DNA of 64,000 nucleotides from Actinoplanes sp. M2I2 (GCF_023544445.1 NZ_JALPVJ010000008.1:310001-374000), one strand, 5' to 3'. Shown: positions 1 through 8,648, counted from the first letter of the stretch. Notes: a model not told the origin generated them from the sequence alone. Numbers and translations are program-made.

Positions 1-2473
1 CGGGGCGACCCCGCACCACGGCGAGCGCACGGTCCACATGCTCCAGGGCGCGTTCGTGGTCACGCCGGATCGAACTGGTCATCCAGATGGTCTGCAGGGC
101 GAAGGCGGTCTCGTAGGGCTGGCCGGCGGTCACCGCGTCGTCGTAGACCGCCCGGGCCCGGCGCTCGGCCGCGTCCAGATCGTCCAGGTCGCCGCGGCGG
201 AAGTTGGCCAGCAGCACCCGGTGCCGGGAGCGCCAGATCGCCGGCACCCGGTCGTCGTCGACCGCCTCGTGCAGCATCGCCTCGGCCTCGGCCGTCTCGC
301 CCCGGCGGTGCCGCATGGTGGCCAGCAATTGGCGCATCTCGGCCCGATCGACCGGGTCCGTCGTGAGGCTCATCGCCTCCTCGGCCTGGTGCAGCGGCAC
401 CCGACCGTGCCGGTACTCGAGCCGCACCAGGGCGACCAGCAGGGTCGCCCGCTCCTCGGCCGAGGGCAGGTCGGTGGCCAGGGTGCGCCGGATCAGGTCG
501 CCCGCGATCTGCGGGGCCCGGCGCACCACCGCCGCGTGATGGGTGACCAGCCACGTGAGCACCCACGAGTCGGCCAGCGGGGCCGAGGCGTCGATCTGCT
601 CGGCGACCCGGGTGAGCGGGCTGCCGCCGGCCGCGAGCACCTCGGCCGCGTGCCGGTGCAGCCCCGCCCGCAGCGCCGGCGGCACGCTCGCGACCAGCGC
701 CTGGCGCAGGAACGGGTGCCGGAACGCCAGATCCGTTCCACTGTCGACCAGCACGGCCGCGTCGAGGGCCTCCTCGAGCGCGCCGACCAGGTCGAGCGCC
801 GAGCGGCCGGTGACCGCCACGACTTCGCTCACCGAGAACTCCGAGCCGAGCAGCGCGGCCAGCCGCAGCACCTCACGGGTCTCGGGGGTGAGCACGTCGA
901 GCGCGGCGTGCACGGCGTCGAGCAGAGTCTGCGGCGGCTCGACGGTGACGTCGGGGCCGATGTCGGCGCGGCCACCGCTGATCGCGACGGCGTCCCGCTG
1001 CCGCAGGGCCGTGACCAGCTCGCGGGCGAAGAGCGGGTTGCCGCCGGAGCGGGCCGTCACCTCCCGCAGATGGGGGCCGGGCGGAGCGCCGACCAGGGCG
1101 GTGACCAGCCGGTCGAGCTCGGCCGGGGCGAGCGGGCCGAGGTCGAGCGGCATCCGCTGCCGGGCCTGGACGAGACGGCGCAGCCCGGCCTGATGCGCGT
1201 CGGGCCGGGCCGCGGCGACCAGCAGTAGCGGCTGCTTGCCGACCAGGCCGAGCATCCGCTCCCAGACCCGTACGGTCGCGTTGTCGGCCCACTGCATGTC
1301 GTCGACGACCAGCACCAGCGGCGAGGTGGCACAGGCCGACCGCACTGCCGCGACGATCTGGTCCTCGGCCGGCTCGGCGTCCGCCAGCTGCGGCCGGCGC
1401 GACGCGGTCTCGAGCCCGAGGGCCCGCGACAGCACCTGCAGGGGAACGCGCGACCCGAGCTGGTCGGCCGCGCCCCAGGCCACCCGGCACCCGAAGCGGG
1501 CCGCGTCGGCGAAGGCGTGGGTGAGCAGCTCGGTCTTGCCGATGCCGGGCTCACCGGAGATCCAGACCGCGCCGCCGCGACCCGCCGCCACCGTGCGCAC
1601 CAGCCCGCGAAGGTGATCGATTTCGGCCACCCGCCCGACCCAGGACCGCCCCCCGAGGCCGTCGCGCAGGGCCTTGGCGATGGGTGTCGGCACCACCGTC
1701 CGGAAGGAATCGGGAACGGCCCGGGCGGCGCCGCGCTCGGCCGAGCCGGCCAGCAGCTGACGGTGCAGCGAGCGCAGCGCCGGCCCCGGCTCGATGCCCA
1801 GCTCGGCGACCAGGGTGCGCCGGGCCGTCCGGAAGACCTCGAGCGCCTCGCCGTGACGACCGGCCCGGTGCAACGCGCGCATCAGCAACTCGTGCAGCGG
1901 CTCGTGCAGCGGGTGGTCGCGTACCAGGCCGGTGAGCTCGGCGATCAGCTCGTCGTCGCCGCCGCCCTCGAGCCGCAGCCGGGCGCGCTGCTCGGCCGCG
2001 GCCAGCCGCAACTCGGCCAGCCGTTGCCGGTCGAGCTCGAGGAAGGGGCCGGCCAGACCCGCGTATGCGTCCCCGCGCCACAGGGCCAGAGCCTCGTCCA
2101 GCCGGGCGACGGCGGCCGTCGCGTCCCCGGCGGCGAGCCGCTCGGCCGCGGCGGCCCGCAGCCGGTGGAACCGGGCCGAGTCGAGAGCGTCCGCGCCGAC
2201 GCGCAGCACGTAGCCGCCCGAGCCGGAGCCCAGGTTGTCCGGCTGGAGCACCCGGCGCAGCCCCGAGACGTACGTGTAGACGCTGCCCACGGCCGTGACC
2301 GGCGGCGAGTCCCCCCAGATGGCGCTGATCAGCTCGTCGCGGCCGACCACACGACCGGCGTGCGCGGCGAGCACCGCGAACACCGCGCGCTGCCGGGCCG
2401 GACCCAGATCGAGCTCGGTCTCGTTCAACCAGGCCCGGACCGGGCCGAGCACACTGACGCGCACGTTCGGCAC
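1..2473 (-). CDS. SARP-family transcriptional activator with AAA ATPase domain (3' end outside window)
   Basis: An open frame runs from GTG 2473 to the window edge (about 824 codons) without a stop. The N-terminus (about 1-95) reads as an OmpR-type winged helix, with residues such as LGPVRAW and the phrase GSVYTYVSGLRR typical of AfsR/SARP proteins. A bacterial transcriptional activation domain follows (about 100-245), rich in Ala/Arg/Leu helices (RLAELRLAAAEQRARL, GIEPGPALRSLHRQLL). Then comes an AAA/NACHT-like ATPase with Walker A GEPGIGKT and Walker B LVVDDMQWAD. The rest is helical repeat sequence. GGAGG lies 4 nt before GTG 2473; a second GTG three codons later is the alternative start. 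It is divergent from the LuxR-type gene at 2702. Large SARPs of this architecture usually activate nearby secondary-metabolism or developmental genes. The target here is inferred only from the repeats at 2630. Confidence 0.9.
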   Translation of the reverse strand, partial: MPNVRVSVLGPVRAWLNETELDLGPARQRAVFAVLAAHAGRVVGRDELISAIWGDSPPVTAVGSVYTYVSGLRRVLQPDNLGSGSGGYVLRVGADALDSARFHRLRAAAAERLAAGDATAAVARLDEALALWRGDAYAGLAGPFLELDRQRLAELRLAAAEQRARLRLEGGGDDELIAELTGLVRDHPLHEPLHELLMRALHRAGRHGEALEVFRTARRTLVAELGIEPGPALRSLHRQLLAGSAERGAARAVPDSFRTVVPTPIAKALRDGLGGRSWVGRVAEIDHLRGLVRTVAAGRGGAVWISGEPGIGKTELLTHAFADAARFGCRVAWGAADQLGSRVPLQVLSRALGLETASRRPQLADAEPAEDQIVAAVRSACATSPLVLVVDDMQWADNATVRVWERMLGLVGKQPLLLVAAARPDAHQAGLRRLVQARQRMPLDLGPLAPAELDRLVTALVGAPPGPHLREVTARSGGNPLFARELVTALRQRDAVAISGGRADIGPDVTVEPPQTLLDAVHAALDVLTPETREVLRLAALLGSEFSVSEVVAVTGRSALDLVGALEEALDAAVLVDSGTDLAFRHPFLRQALVASVPPALRAGLHRHAAEVLAAGGSPLTRVAEQIDASAPLADSWVLTWLVTHHAAVVRRAPQIAGDLIRRTLATDLPSAEERATLLVALVRLEYRHGRVPLHQAEEAMSLTTDPVDRAEMRQLLATMRHRRGETAEAEAMLHEAVDDDRVPAIWRSRHRVLLANFRRGDLDDLDAAERRARAVYDDAVTAGQPYETAFALQTIWMTSSIRRDHERALEHVDRALAVVRGRP

Positions 2474-2629
2474 GTGTCCTCCCGGTTCGGTGATCGAAGG
2501 GGACGCAGTGGGAGACGACCTAGGTGCCAACGGATAACACAAAGCGCACGGAGGGGCACTCCTGATCGGCCGGCCTTCCGCGCGGCCGCCGCCCTCTGGT
2601 CAACTGGTTCATCGGCGGTCCGCCCGCGA

Positions 2630-2672
2630 TGAAGGTTCCGTGAAGGTTCCCTGAAGGCACTTTTCGCAGACT
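2630..2672 (+). promoter_or_regulatory. SARP-type direct repeats and -10 element upstream of the LuxR-type gene
   Basis: Three direct repeats begin at 2630, 2641 and 2652: TGAAGGTTCCG, TGAAGGTTCCC and TGAAGGC. They are spaced exactly 11 bp apart. A -10-like CAGACT (2667-2672) starts 8 bp after the third heptamer. SARP activators are known to bind heptamer repeats at 11-bp pitch with the last repeat 8 bp from the -10 box. The geometry fits a SARP promoter driving the gene at 2702, and the divergent SARP is the obvious candidate binder. Confidence 0.65.
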
Positions 2673-2701
2673 GACCTCCCTGACCTTATGGGGAGGCCGC
2701 C

Positions 2702-3325
2702 ATGGAACAGATCCGCGTCGCCGTGCAGGCGACCGACCCGCTCAGCCACGCCGGCCTCGCCGCGTTGCTCCAGTTCCGCGGCGACCTCACCGTAGTGCGC
2801 AACGCCCAGCGTGCGGAAGCTGATGTGCTGGTCGTGGCGGCCGAACGGCTCAGCACCGAGGTGGTGGCGACCCTGCGCCGCGCGGGCACCGAGGCCGGCG
2901 CTCCGGTGGTGCTGGTGGTCTCCGAGATCGACGAGGCGGATCTGCTGACCGCGGTCGAGTGCCGCGTCGTCGCCATCCTGCCCCGCGGCGGGGTCTCGCC
3001 CGAACGGCTCGTCCACAGCGTGAAGGCGGCCGCCACCGGTGGCGGGGTGCTGCCCCCCAACCTGGTCGGTGAGCTGCTCAAACACGTCGAGCGGATGCAG
3101 CGCGACGTGCTCACCCCGAACGGGTTGAACGCCTCGGGCCTGACCCCGCGCGAGATCGACGTGCTCCGGCTGATGGCCGACGGGTTCGACACCAACGAGA
3201 TCGCCGGCAAGCTCTGCTACTCGGAGCGGACCGTGAAGAACGTGATCTACGGCGTCACCCATCGGCTCAAGCTGCGCAACCGGTCCCACGCTGTGGCATA
3301 TGCGCTTCGCGCCGGCATGATCTGA
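2702..3325 (+). CDS. LuxR-family regulator with degenerate receiver domain
   Basis: 207 aa, preceded by GGGGAGG five nt before ATG. Residues 1-120 have a receiver-like fold pattern, but the position that should hold the phosphoacceptor Asp reads ADVLVVAAERL, and only one acidic residue (D12) remains in the usual DD pocket. It is therefore unlikely to be phosphorylated. Residues about 145-205 are a LuxR/NarL helix-turn-helix (LTPREIDVLRLMADG, TNEIAGKL, TVKNVIYGV). No kinase gene is adjacent. The divergent SARP and the SARP-like repeats in its promoter suggest a two-gene regulatory cascade. The binding target is unknown. Confidence 0.88.
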   Translation: MEQIRVAVQATDPLSHAGLAALLQFRGDLTVVRNAQRAEADVLVVAAERLSTEVVATLRRAGTEAGAPVVLVVSEIDEADLLTAVECRVVAILPRGGVSPERLVHSVKAAATGGGVLPPNLVGELLKHVERMQRDVLTPNGLNASGLTPREIDVLRLMADGFDTNEIAGKLCYSERTVKNVIYGVTHRLKLRNRSHAVAYALRAGMI

Positions 3326-3328
3326 GCG

Positions 3329-3866
3329 TTCCCGACCACCCGCAAGGCCGATGCGCCGGCCGCCGAACGCGCCGCCGACCTGATGGCTGCCTACGCCGAC
3401 CCGTCGATCCGGGCCGTCTTCGCGACCATCGGCGGCGACGACCAGATCACCGTGCTGCCGCATCTCGACCCGGCGCCCTTCGTGGCCGACCCGAAGCCGT
3501 ACTTCGGCTACTCCGACAACACGAACCTGCTGAACTGGCTCTGGTCGCACGGCGTGGCCGGATATCACGGCGGGTCCACCATGGTGCACCTGGCGCGCGG
3601 CGGCGGGATCGACCCCGAGCACGCCTCCTCGCTACGAGCCGCCCTCTTCGAGACCGTGGACTTCCCGATCGTGCCGGTGGCCGAGTTCAGTGACGAGGAG
3701 CGACGACCAGCGCGAGGCGGTGCTCCGGGCGCTCGGCGACTACAACCCCGGCGCGATGGTCGTCTTCGGTATCGATTTCGGACACACGGCACCGCAGTGG
3801 ATCCTGCCGTACGGGGGCCGGATGACCGTCGACGGACCCGGTCGCCGCATCGTGGCCCACTTCTGA
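3329..3866 (+). pseudogene. LD-carboxypeptidase (S66/MccF-like) remnant, truncated and internally deleted
   Basis: Immediately after the stop of the LuxR gene an open frame without a start reads FPTTRKADAPAAERAADL, then IRAVFATIGGDDQITVLPHL and FGYSDNTNLLNWLWSHGV, which are characteristic of S66 LD-carboxypeptidases. The first roughly 60 residues are missing. Near 3692-3700 the frame changes. In another frame the extreme C-terminus is recognisable (FGIDFGHTAPQWILPYGG, then a stop at 3866). The central segment that should join the two is absent, with GACGAG/GCGACGA micro-repeats at the junction. At least two deletions are needed, so no active enzyme can be made. It ends directly against the stop of the convergent MFS gene. 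Confidence 0.8.
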
Positions 3867-5348
3867 TCAGGCGACCCGCTCGGGCACCTGGGGCTGCACG
3901 GGCGGGGCGCAGGGGTCGCAGAAGGTCCGGGCCGGCGGGTGCGCCACCAGGCGGTTCGGTACGAGCAGGAAGGCCAGCACGGCGCCGGCCACCATCAGGA
4001 CCGCGCAGATCATCATCGTGTTGCGGTAGACCGGCTGCAGTTGGGCCGCGTCGGTCAGGTTTCCGCCGCCCAGCCCGGCGGCCAGCGGCAGCACGGCGAC
4101 CGCCAGCAGGCCGGCGGCCCGGGCGACGGCGTTGTTGACCCCGGAGGCGATGCCCGCGTACGCGTCCTCGAGCGCGCCGAGAGCCGTGGCGGTCAGCGGC
4201 GCGACGAGCGTCGACAGCCCCAGCCCGAAGACCAGCACCGCCGGCAGTACGTCGGTCCAGTAGTTCGCTCCCGGCCCGATGCGCGACATCATCACCAGCG
4301 CGACGGCACAGATCAACGGGCCCACGGTCATCGGGATGCGCGGGCCGATGCGTTGCGCGAGCCCACCGGCCCGGGCCGAGAGCAGCAGCATCAGCGCGGT
4401 CGTCGGGAGCAGCGCGATCCCGCTGGCCAGCGGCGAATAGCCGGCGACGACCTGCAGGTTGATCACGAAAAGGAAGAAGACGCCGCCGTTCGCCGCGTAC
4501 GTCAGGAACGTGACCAGGTTGGCGCCGCTGAACGCCTTGTTCCGGAAGATCCGGACGGGCAGCATCGGGTGCGCCGCGCGCCGTTCGTACAGCACGAACC
4601 CGACCAGCGAGCCGACACCGAGGGCGAGCGAGGTGATCACGACCGGGTCGCCGGGCCCGTGCTCGGGCCAGGCCGTGAAGCCGTACGTCAGACCGGCCAG
4701 CCCGACCGCGCCGGCCAGCACGCCGACGTAGTCGATCTGCCGGGCCGCGGCCGGATTGCGCGACTCGGGCACGTGCTTGGCGCCGACCCAGAGCACCAGC
4801 GCGGCGAGCGGCACGTTGATCAGGAAGATGTAGCGCCAGTCGCCGATGTCGACCAGCCACCCGCCCAGGAACGGGCCGAGCGCGCCGCCGATGCCACCCA
4901 GGCCGGACCACGCGCCGATCGCCTTGCCCCGGTCCTCACGGCTGAACGACGCCTCGAGGATGGCGAGCGCGCCCGGGGTCAGCAGGGCGCCCCCGATGCC
5001 CTGCAGGATCCGGGCGAAGATCAGCGTCTCGATGTTCGGTGACAGCCCGCAGAGCAGCGACGCGACCGCGAACCAGGCCACGCCGATCAGGAAGATCCGT
5101 TTCCGCCCGTAGCGGTCGCCCAGCGAACCGCCCAGCAGGACCAGCGAGGCCAGGCTGAGCGCGTAGCCGTTGACGGTCCACTGCAGACCGGCGGCGTCGG
5201 ATCCCAGGTCGCGGCCGATCTCGGGCAACGCGATGTTGACGACCGTCGAGTCGATGAAGGCCAGACTCGAACCGAGGACGGTCGCGAGCAGCACCCACCG
5301 GCCGGCCGCCGAGCTGTAGCGGACCGGCTGACCGGTCGTGAGTTCCAT
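3867..5348 (-). CDS. MFS transporter, DHA2 (EmrB/QacA-like) family
   Basis: 493 aa with about 14 hydrophobic segments, the usual DHA2 size. The N-terminal part carries the family signature around FIDSTVVNIALPEIG, motif A in the 2-3 loop (GGSLGDRYGRKR) and an antiporter-type motif C in helix 5 (GLGGIGGALGPFLGGWLVD). These drug:H+ antiporters export hydrophobic drugs or metabolites across the cytoplasmic membrane. The start at ATG 5348 gives the canonical N-terminus. The C-terminal 30 residues are soluble and Pro/Arg-rich with two Cys. The 3' end abuts the decayed carboxypeptidase. The substrate cannot be read from sequence. Confidence 0.93.
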   Translation of the reverse strand: MELTTGQPVRYSSAAGRWVLLATVLGSSLAFIDSTVVNIALPEIGRDLGSDAAGLQWTVNGYALSLASLVLLGGSLGDRYGRKRIFLIGVAWFAVASLLCGLSPNIETLIFARILQGIGGALLTPGALAILEASFSREDRGKAIGAWSGLGGIGGALGPFLGGWLVDIGDWRYIFLINVPLAALVLWVGAKHVPESRNPAAARQIDYVGVLAGAVGLAGLTYGFTAWPEHGPGDPVVITSLALGVGSLVGFVLYERRAAHPMLPVRIFRNKAFSGANLVTFLTYAANGGVFFLFVINLQVVAGYSPLASGIALLPTTALMLLLSARAGGLAQRIGPRIPMTVGPLICAVALVMMSRIGPGANYWTDVLPAVLVFGLGLSTLVAPLTATALGALEDAYAGIASGVNNAVARAAGLLAVAVLPLAAGLGGGNLTDAAQLQPVYRNTMMICAVLMVAGAVLAFLLVPNRLVAHPPARTFCDPCAPPVQPQVPERVA

Positions 5349-5398
5349 CAGGCGACATTAACCCTGATCATCGCGCCGGGGATCGGTTAATTGACTGC

Positions 5399-5893
5399 TC
5401 ACGCCGTGCGTCGTGCCACGTCCGGCCGGACGGTCGATATGGGGGCGGCCAGGGTGCGGGGCACGGCGTTGCGCGCCGCCAGCAGGGCCGCGGTGGCCGC
5501 CTGGGCCGGGCGCAGACCCACGCTCGACCGGCGCAGCAGCAGGTTGTCGAGCCGGGCGCAGAGCTCGGCCCGGTGGAACGGCTTGGGCACGAAGTCGTCG
5601 GCGCCGGCATACAGCGCGGTCAGGATGCGGTCGTCGCTGACGTCGGCGCTGATCAGCATGACCGGCAGGAGCGCGGTGTCCGGCTCGGCCCGCAGCCGGC
5701 GGCACAGCTCGATGCCGGATTCACCGGGCATCCGTACGTCGAGCAGGGCCGCGTCGACGTCGCGGGACAGCAGTTCGGTCATCGCCGCCCCGGCGTCCCC
5801 GACCGGGATCACCCGGTGGCCGGCCCGGGTCAGCGCGAACGTCAGAAGCTCCCGGTGATCGGCGTCGTCGTCGGCGACGAGCACGGTCGGCAT
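5399..5893 (-). CDS. Single-domain response regulator (receiver) protein
   Basis: 164 aa. The start is set at ATG 5893 because GGAGG lies just upstream and the protein then begins directly with the receiver strand (MPTVLVADDD). Acidic pocket D8-D10, phosphoacceptor D52 in LLDVRMPG and the Lys of PKPF are all present, so phosphorylation is expected. About 45 residues after the receiver are Ala/Arg-rich with no recognisable output domain. There is no kinase neighbour. The gene is divergent from hipBA, and the palindromes at 5974-6047 lie in the shared 166-bp intergenic region, so HipB could also affect it. Confidence 0.82.
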   Translation of the reverse strand: MPTVLVADDDADHRELLTFALTRAGHRVIPVGDAGAAMTELLSRDVDAALLDVRMPGESGIELCRRLRAEPDTALLPVMLISADVSDDRILTALYAGADDFVPKPFHRAELCARLDNLLLRRSSVGLRPAQAATAALLAARNAVPRTLAAPISTVRPDVARRTA

Positions 5894-5973
5894 GGCGACC
5901 TCCAGACACGAGCAGCAAAGGACCCACTCTGCTGTTCGGTGCGCCCGCTGTACGACTGAGCCCCTCGCTAGTT

Positions 5974-6047
5974 TGCGCATGTACGTGCGCACGATTGAGG
6001 ATGCGCACGTTCGTGCGCAATGCTTAAGATGTGCACGAACGTGCGCG
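5974..6047 (+). promoter_or_regulatory. Three hipBA operator palindromes at 28-bp pitch
   Basis: Three 18-bp palindromes lie at 5974-5991, 6002-6019 and 6030-6047. The middle one, TGCGCACGTTCGTGCGCA, is perfect apart from its 2-nt centre; the outer two have one or a few mismatches. Their centres are exactly 28 bp apart. They sit between the receiver gene and hipB, and the last ends 13 bp before the hipB start. HipB-type antitoxins are known to repress their own operon through repeated palindromes. A -10-like TAAGAT (6025-6030) touches the third site. Confidence 0.75.
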
Positions 6048-6059
6048 AAAGGAGAGCCG

Positions 6060-6326
6060 GTGCGTCTCAACGATCCCTTCGATCTCGGCCGTTACCTGCG
6101 CGATCGTCGACGATCGGTATCGATGACTCAAGCCCAGTTGGCTGAGCGGGCCGGAGTGAGTCGTCGCTGGCTCACCGATCTGGAGTCCGGAAAGCCAACT
6201 GCCGAAGTGGGGCTGATTTTCCGAGTAGTGGCAGCCCTGGGGTTGTATCTCGACGTACGTCCTGAGCCTCAGCCCGCACTCGACCTTGACGCCTATCTTG
6301 ATTCGTTTGGAGACAGCCGGTCATGA
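6060..6326 (+). CDS. hipB: HipB-like antitoxin, XRE-family DNA-binding protein
   Basis: 88 aa from GTG 6060, with AGGAG seven nt upstream. An ATG at 5892 is in frame but lacks a ribosome site and would read through the operators. Residues about 10-65 are a Cro/C1-type helix-turn-helix (MTQAQLAERAGVSRRWLTDLESGK, given here in part) as in HipB. The C-terminal tail is acidic and probably contacts HipA. It overlaps hipA by 4 bp (ATGA), so the two are translationally coupled. It is expected to neutralise HipA and to repress from the three palindromes upstream. Confidence 0.9.
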   Translation: MRLNDPFDLGRYLRDRRRSVSMTQAQLAERAGVSRRWLTDLESGKPTAEVGLIFRVVAALGLYLDVRPEPQPALDLDAYLDSFGDSRS

Positions 6327-7615
6327 GCCGTGACCTCGTGGTGCTTATCGGCGGTCGCCGGGCAGGGCTGCTGACCCAGGGAACAGGCGGCGTCCTCGGC
6401 CTCGCCTATGACGCCGACTATCGAGACGCGGAGGCTTCCCTGCCGCTTTCCTTGTCTTTGCCGCTCTCGGAACGCGTCCATGCCGGACCAGCCGTCCGTG
6501 CCTACTGTCAAGGTCTTCTGCCTGACAACGACATCGTTCTGGAACGGTGGGGTCGCGACTTTCAAGTATCTGCCGGCAACCCGTTCGCCTTGCTCACCCA
6601 CGTGGGTGAGGACTGCGCCGGCGCGGCTCAATTCGTTACTGGGGACCGGGTCGCGGCGATGCTCGCGCAGGACGGGCAAGTTGTCCCCCTGAGCGAAGAG
6701 AAGATCGCCCAGCGTCTACGCACACTGCGGCGTGATCCCTCTGCCTGGCATCTTGCCGGTACGGGCCAGTTCAGCCTGGCCGGCGCGCAGGCCAAGACGG
6801 CTTTGTACTACGACGGCGCGGCTGAGTACTGGGGTGACCCGTCCGGTGCGGTGCCGACCACACACATCCTCAAGCCGGCCATCACCGGCTTCGACGACCA
6901 TGACTTGAACGAACACCTGTGCCTTCAAGCGTCTCGAATCCTCGGACTGCGAGCGGCCACTTCCCACGTGCTCTCGTTCGAATCAGAACGTGCTGTGGTA
7001 GTCGAGCGCTACGACCGCTTGCCATCCGGTGGTGGGCAAGTGAAACGAATTCATCAGGAGGACATGTGCCAGGCGCTCGGGATGCCGCCCACCGCCAAGT
7101 ATCAGAGTGAGGGAGGACCGTCGCCCGAGCGCATCATCGAGCTGCTTCGGCGGGTGGTTCGGCCGGCCGTGGTGGCCGAGCAAGAGGTGAGCCGATTCAT
7201 CGATGCGCTGGCCTTCAATTGGCTGATCGCCGGGACCGACGCGCACGCCAAGAACTATTCGCTTCTTCTGCTACCCGGCCAGACCCGGCTGGCGCCGCTT
7301 TACGATGTGGCGAGCAGCTTGCCGTACGACGACATGTACCTGCCTCGCCTTCGGCTCGCGATGAAGATCGCCTCCGAGTATCGGGTGGGGGCGATCACCG
7401 GACGGCACTGGCGGGCATTTGCCGAACGCAATCGACTCGACCCGGACCGGATGCTCGATCGGATCGCGGAGCTTGCCGGGCGGCTGCCGGAGGCGCTTCG
7501 CGAGGCGGCGGGGGCCGATGCGGTGACGGCCCTCGGCTCGGACTTGCCGGAAAGGCTGGTTGCGCAGGTCACCATTCACGCCCGTGCCTGCTTGGCGGCG
7601 CTCGGCCGGACGTGA
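6323..7615 (+). CDS. hipA: HipA-family serine/threonine kinase toxin
   Basis: 430 aa, close to E. coli HipA (about 440). The N-terminal subdomain is followed by the P-loop region FSLAGAQAKTAL, whose Ser151 matches the regulatory Ser150 of E. coli HipA, then VPTTHILKP. The catalytic loop GTDAHAKN (Asp306) and the metal-binding DVASS (Asp328) are intact, so kinase activity is expected. E. coli HipA phosphorylates glutamyl-tRNA synthetase and causes growth arrest and persistence. The target here is inferred by family only. The codons are slightly less GC-biased than in neighbouring genes, compatible with horizontal acquisition of the pair. Confidence 0.92.
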   Translation: MSRDLVVLIGGRRAGLLTQGTGGVLGLAYDADYRDAEASLPLSLSLPLSERVHAGPAVRAYCQGLLPDNDIVLERWGRDFQVSAGNPFALLTHVGEDCAGAAQFVTGDRVAAMLAQDGQVVPLSEEKIAQRLRTLRRDPSAWHLAGTGQFSLAGAQAKTALYYDGAAEYWGDPSGAVPTTHILKPAITGFDDHDLNEHLCLQASRILGLRAATSHVLSFESERAVVVERYDRLPSGGGQVKRIHQEDMCQALGMPPTAKYQSEGGPSPERIIELLRRVVRPAVVAEQEVSRFIDALAFNWLIAGTDAHAKNYSLLLLPGQTRLAPLYDVASSLPYDDMYLPRLRLAMKIASEYRVGAITGRHWRAFAERNRLDPDRMLDRIAELAGRLPEALREAAGADAVTALGSDLPERLVAQVTIHARACLAALGRT

Positions 7616-7618
7616 AAC

Positions 7619-7624
7619 TAGGGT
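7619..7624 (+). promoter_or_regulatory. -10 element TAGGGT of a probable leaderless promoter
   Basis: TAGGGT is followed by 7 nt and then ATG 7632, with no Shine-Dalgarno sequence. This is the geometry of actinobacterial leaderless transcripts. It starts 4 bp after the hipA stop. Confidence 0.55.
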
Positions 7625-7631
7625 GGCATGC

Positions 7632-8648
7632 ATGATGCGTGCAGCCGTCTTCAGTGAGCCAGGTCCCGCGTCCGTCCTGCAGATCGTCGAGCGTGATCTG
7701 CCGCCCGCCGGGCCCGGTGAGGTGCGGGTCCGGATCGTCCTTTCGGCGGTCAACCCGACCGACACCGGCACCCGGGCCGGCCGGGGCGTGCCGGACGGCG
7801 TCTCGCCGCCGCGCGTTCCCGACCAGGACGGCGCCGGCGTCGTCGACGCGGTGGGGGACGGGGTGACCGGGCTCGAGCCGGGCGACCGGGTCTGGGTGTG
7901 GGACGCCAGTTACGGCCGGGAGAACGGGACCGCGCAGGAGTACGTCGTTCTGCCCCGCCGTCAGGTGGTGCGGATGAACGAGGACGTCCCGTTCGAGGTC
8001 GGCGCCGCGCTGGGCATTCCGGCGCTCACCGCGCACCGCTGCCTCACCCTGGCCAGCGACGGACCCGACCGGCTGGCGCCGGGGGCTCTCGAGGGCCGGA
8101 CCGTGCTGGTGGCCGGGGGTGCGGGCGCGGTCGGCAACGCCGCCATCCAGCTCGCCCGGTGGGCCGGCGCCACCGTGCTGACCACGGTCTCGTCCAAGGA
8201 GAAGGCCGACCTGGCCGCGGCGGCCGGGGCCGACGCGGTGATCAACTACCGCGAGGAGGACGTGGCGGCCCGGATCGGCGAGCTGAGCGAGAGCGGGCCG
8301 AACGTCGTCGTCGAGGTCAACACCGGCAACCTGCGCCTCGACCTCGATGTGGTCGCGCCCGGCGGCAACATCGCGATCTACGTCGGCGGCGAGGTGACGG
8401 TGCCGAGCTTCAAGGCGATGCTCAAGAACGTCAGCCTCGACTTCGTGCTGACCTACACGACCTCGGAGCAGGAGAAGGACAACGCCGTCGCCGCCGTGGC
8501 CGAGGCGGTGAACAGCGGGGCCTTCCGGGTGGGGGAGGAGGCCGGGCTGCCGATCGTCCGGTTCCCCTTCGAGCGGATCGCCGACGCCCACGAGGCCGTC
8601 GAGCAGCACGTCGTGGGCAAGGTGGTCATCGAGGTGACCGCACCGTAG
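7632..8648 (+). CDS. Zinc-independent NADPH:quinone reductase-like (MDR family) oxidoreductase
   Basis: 338 aa from ATG 7632 (ATG 7635 is also possible). It is a medium-chain dehydrogenase/reductase with a GroES-like N-terminal half (DGAGVVDAVGDGVTGLEPGDRV) and a Rossmann domain (VLVAGGAGAVGNAAIQLA). The Cys/His/Glu zinc ligands of alcohol dehydrogenases are absent, which places it with quinone oxidoreductase/zeta-crystallin-like enzymes that reduce quinones or enones with NADPH. Its 3' end overlaps the convergent pseG by 23 bp. A leaderless promoter lies upstream. It has no obvious functional link to the glycan genes. Confidence 0.88.
   Translation: MMRAAVFSEPGPASVLQIVERDLPPAGPGEVRVRIVLSAVNPTDTGTRAGRGVPDGVSPPRVPDQDGAGVVDAVGDGVTGLEPGDRVWVWDASYGRENGTAQEYVVLPRRQVVRMNEDVPFEVGAALGIPALTAHRCLTLASDGPDRLAPGALEGRTVLVAGGAGAVGNAAIQLARWAGATVLTTVSSKEKADLAAAAGADAVINYREEDVAARIGELSESGPNVVVEVNTGNLRLDLDVVAPGGNIAIYVGGEVTVPSFKAMLKNVSLDFVLTYTTSEQEKDNAVAAVAEAVNSGAFRVGEEAGLPIVRFPFERIADAHEAVEQHVVGKVVIEVTAP

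Noticed and set aside
5892..6059. N-terminal extension of HipB from ATG 5892
   Set aside because: It would translate through the three operator palindromes, has no ribosome site, and hipB has AGGAG before GTG 6060.
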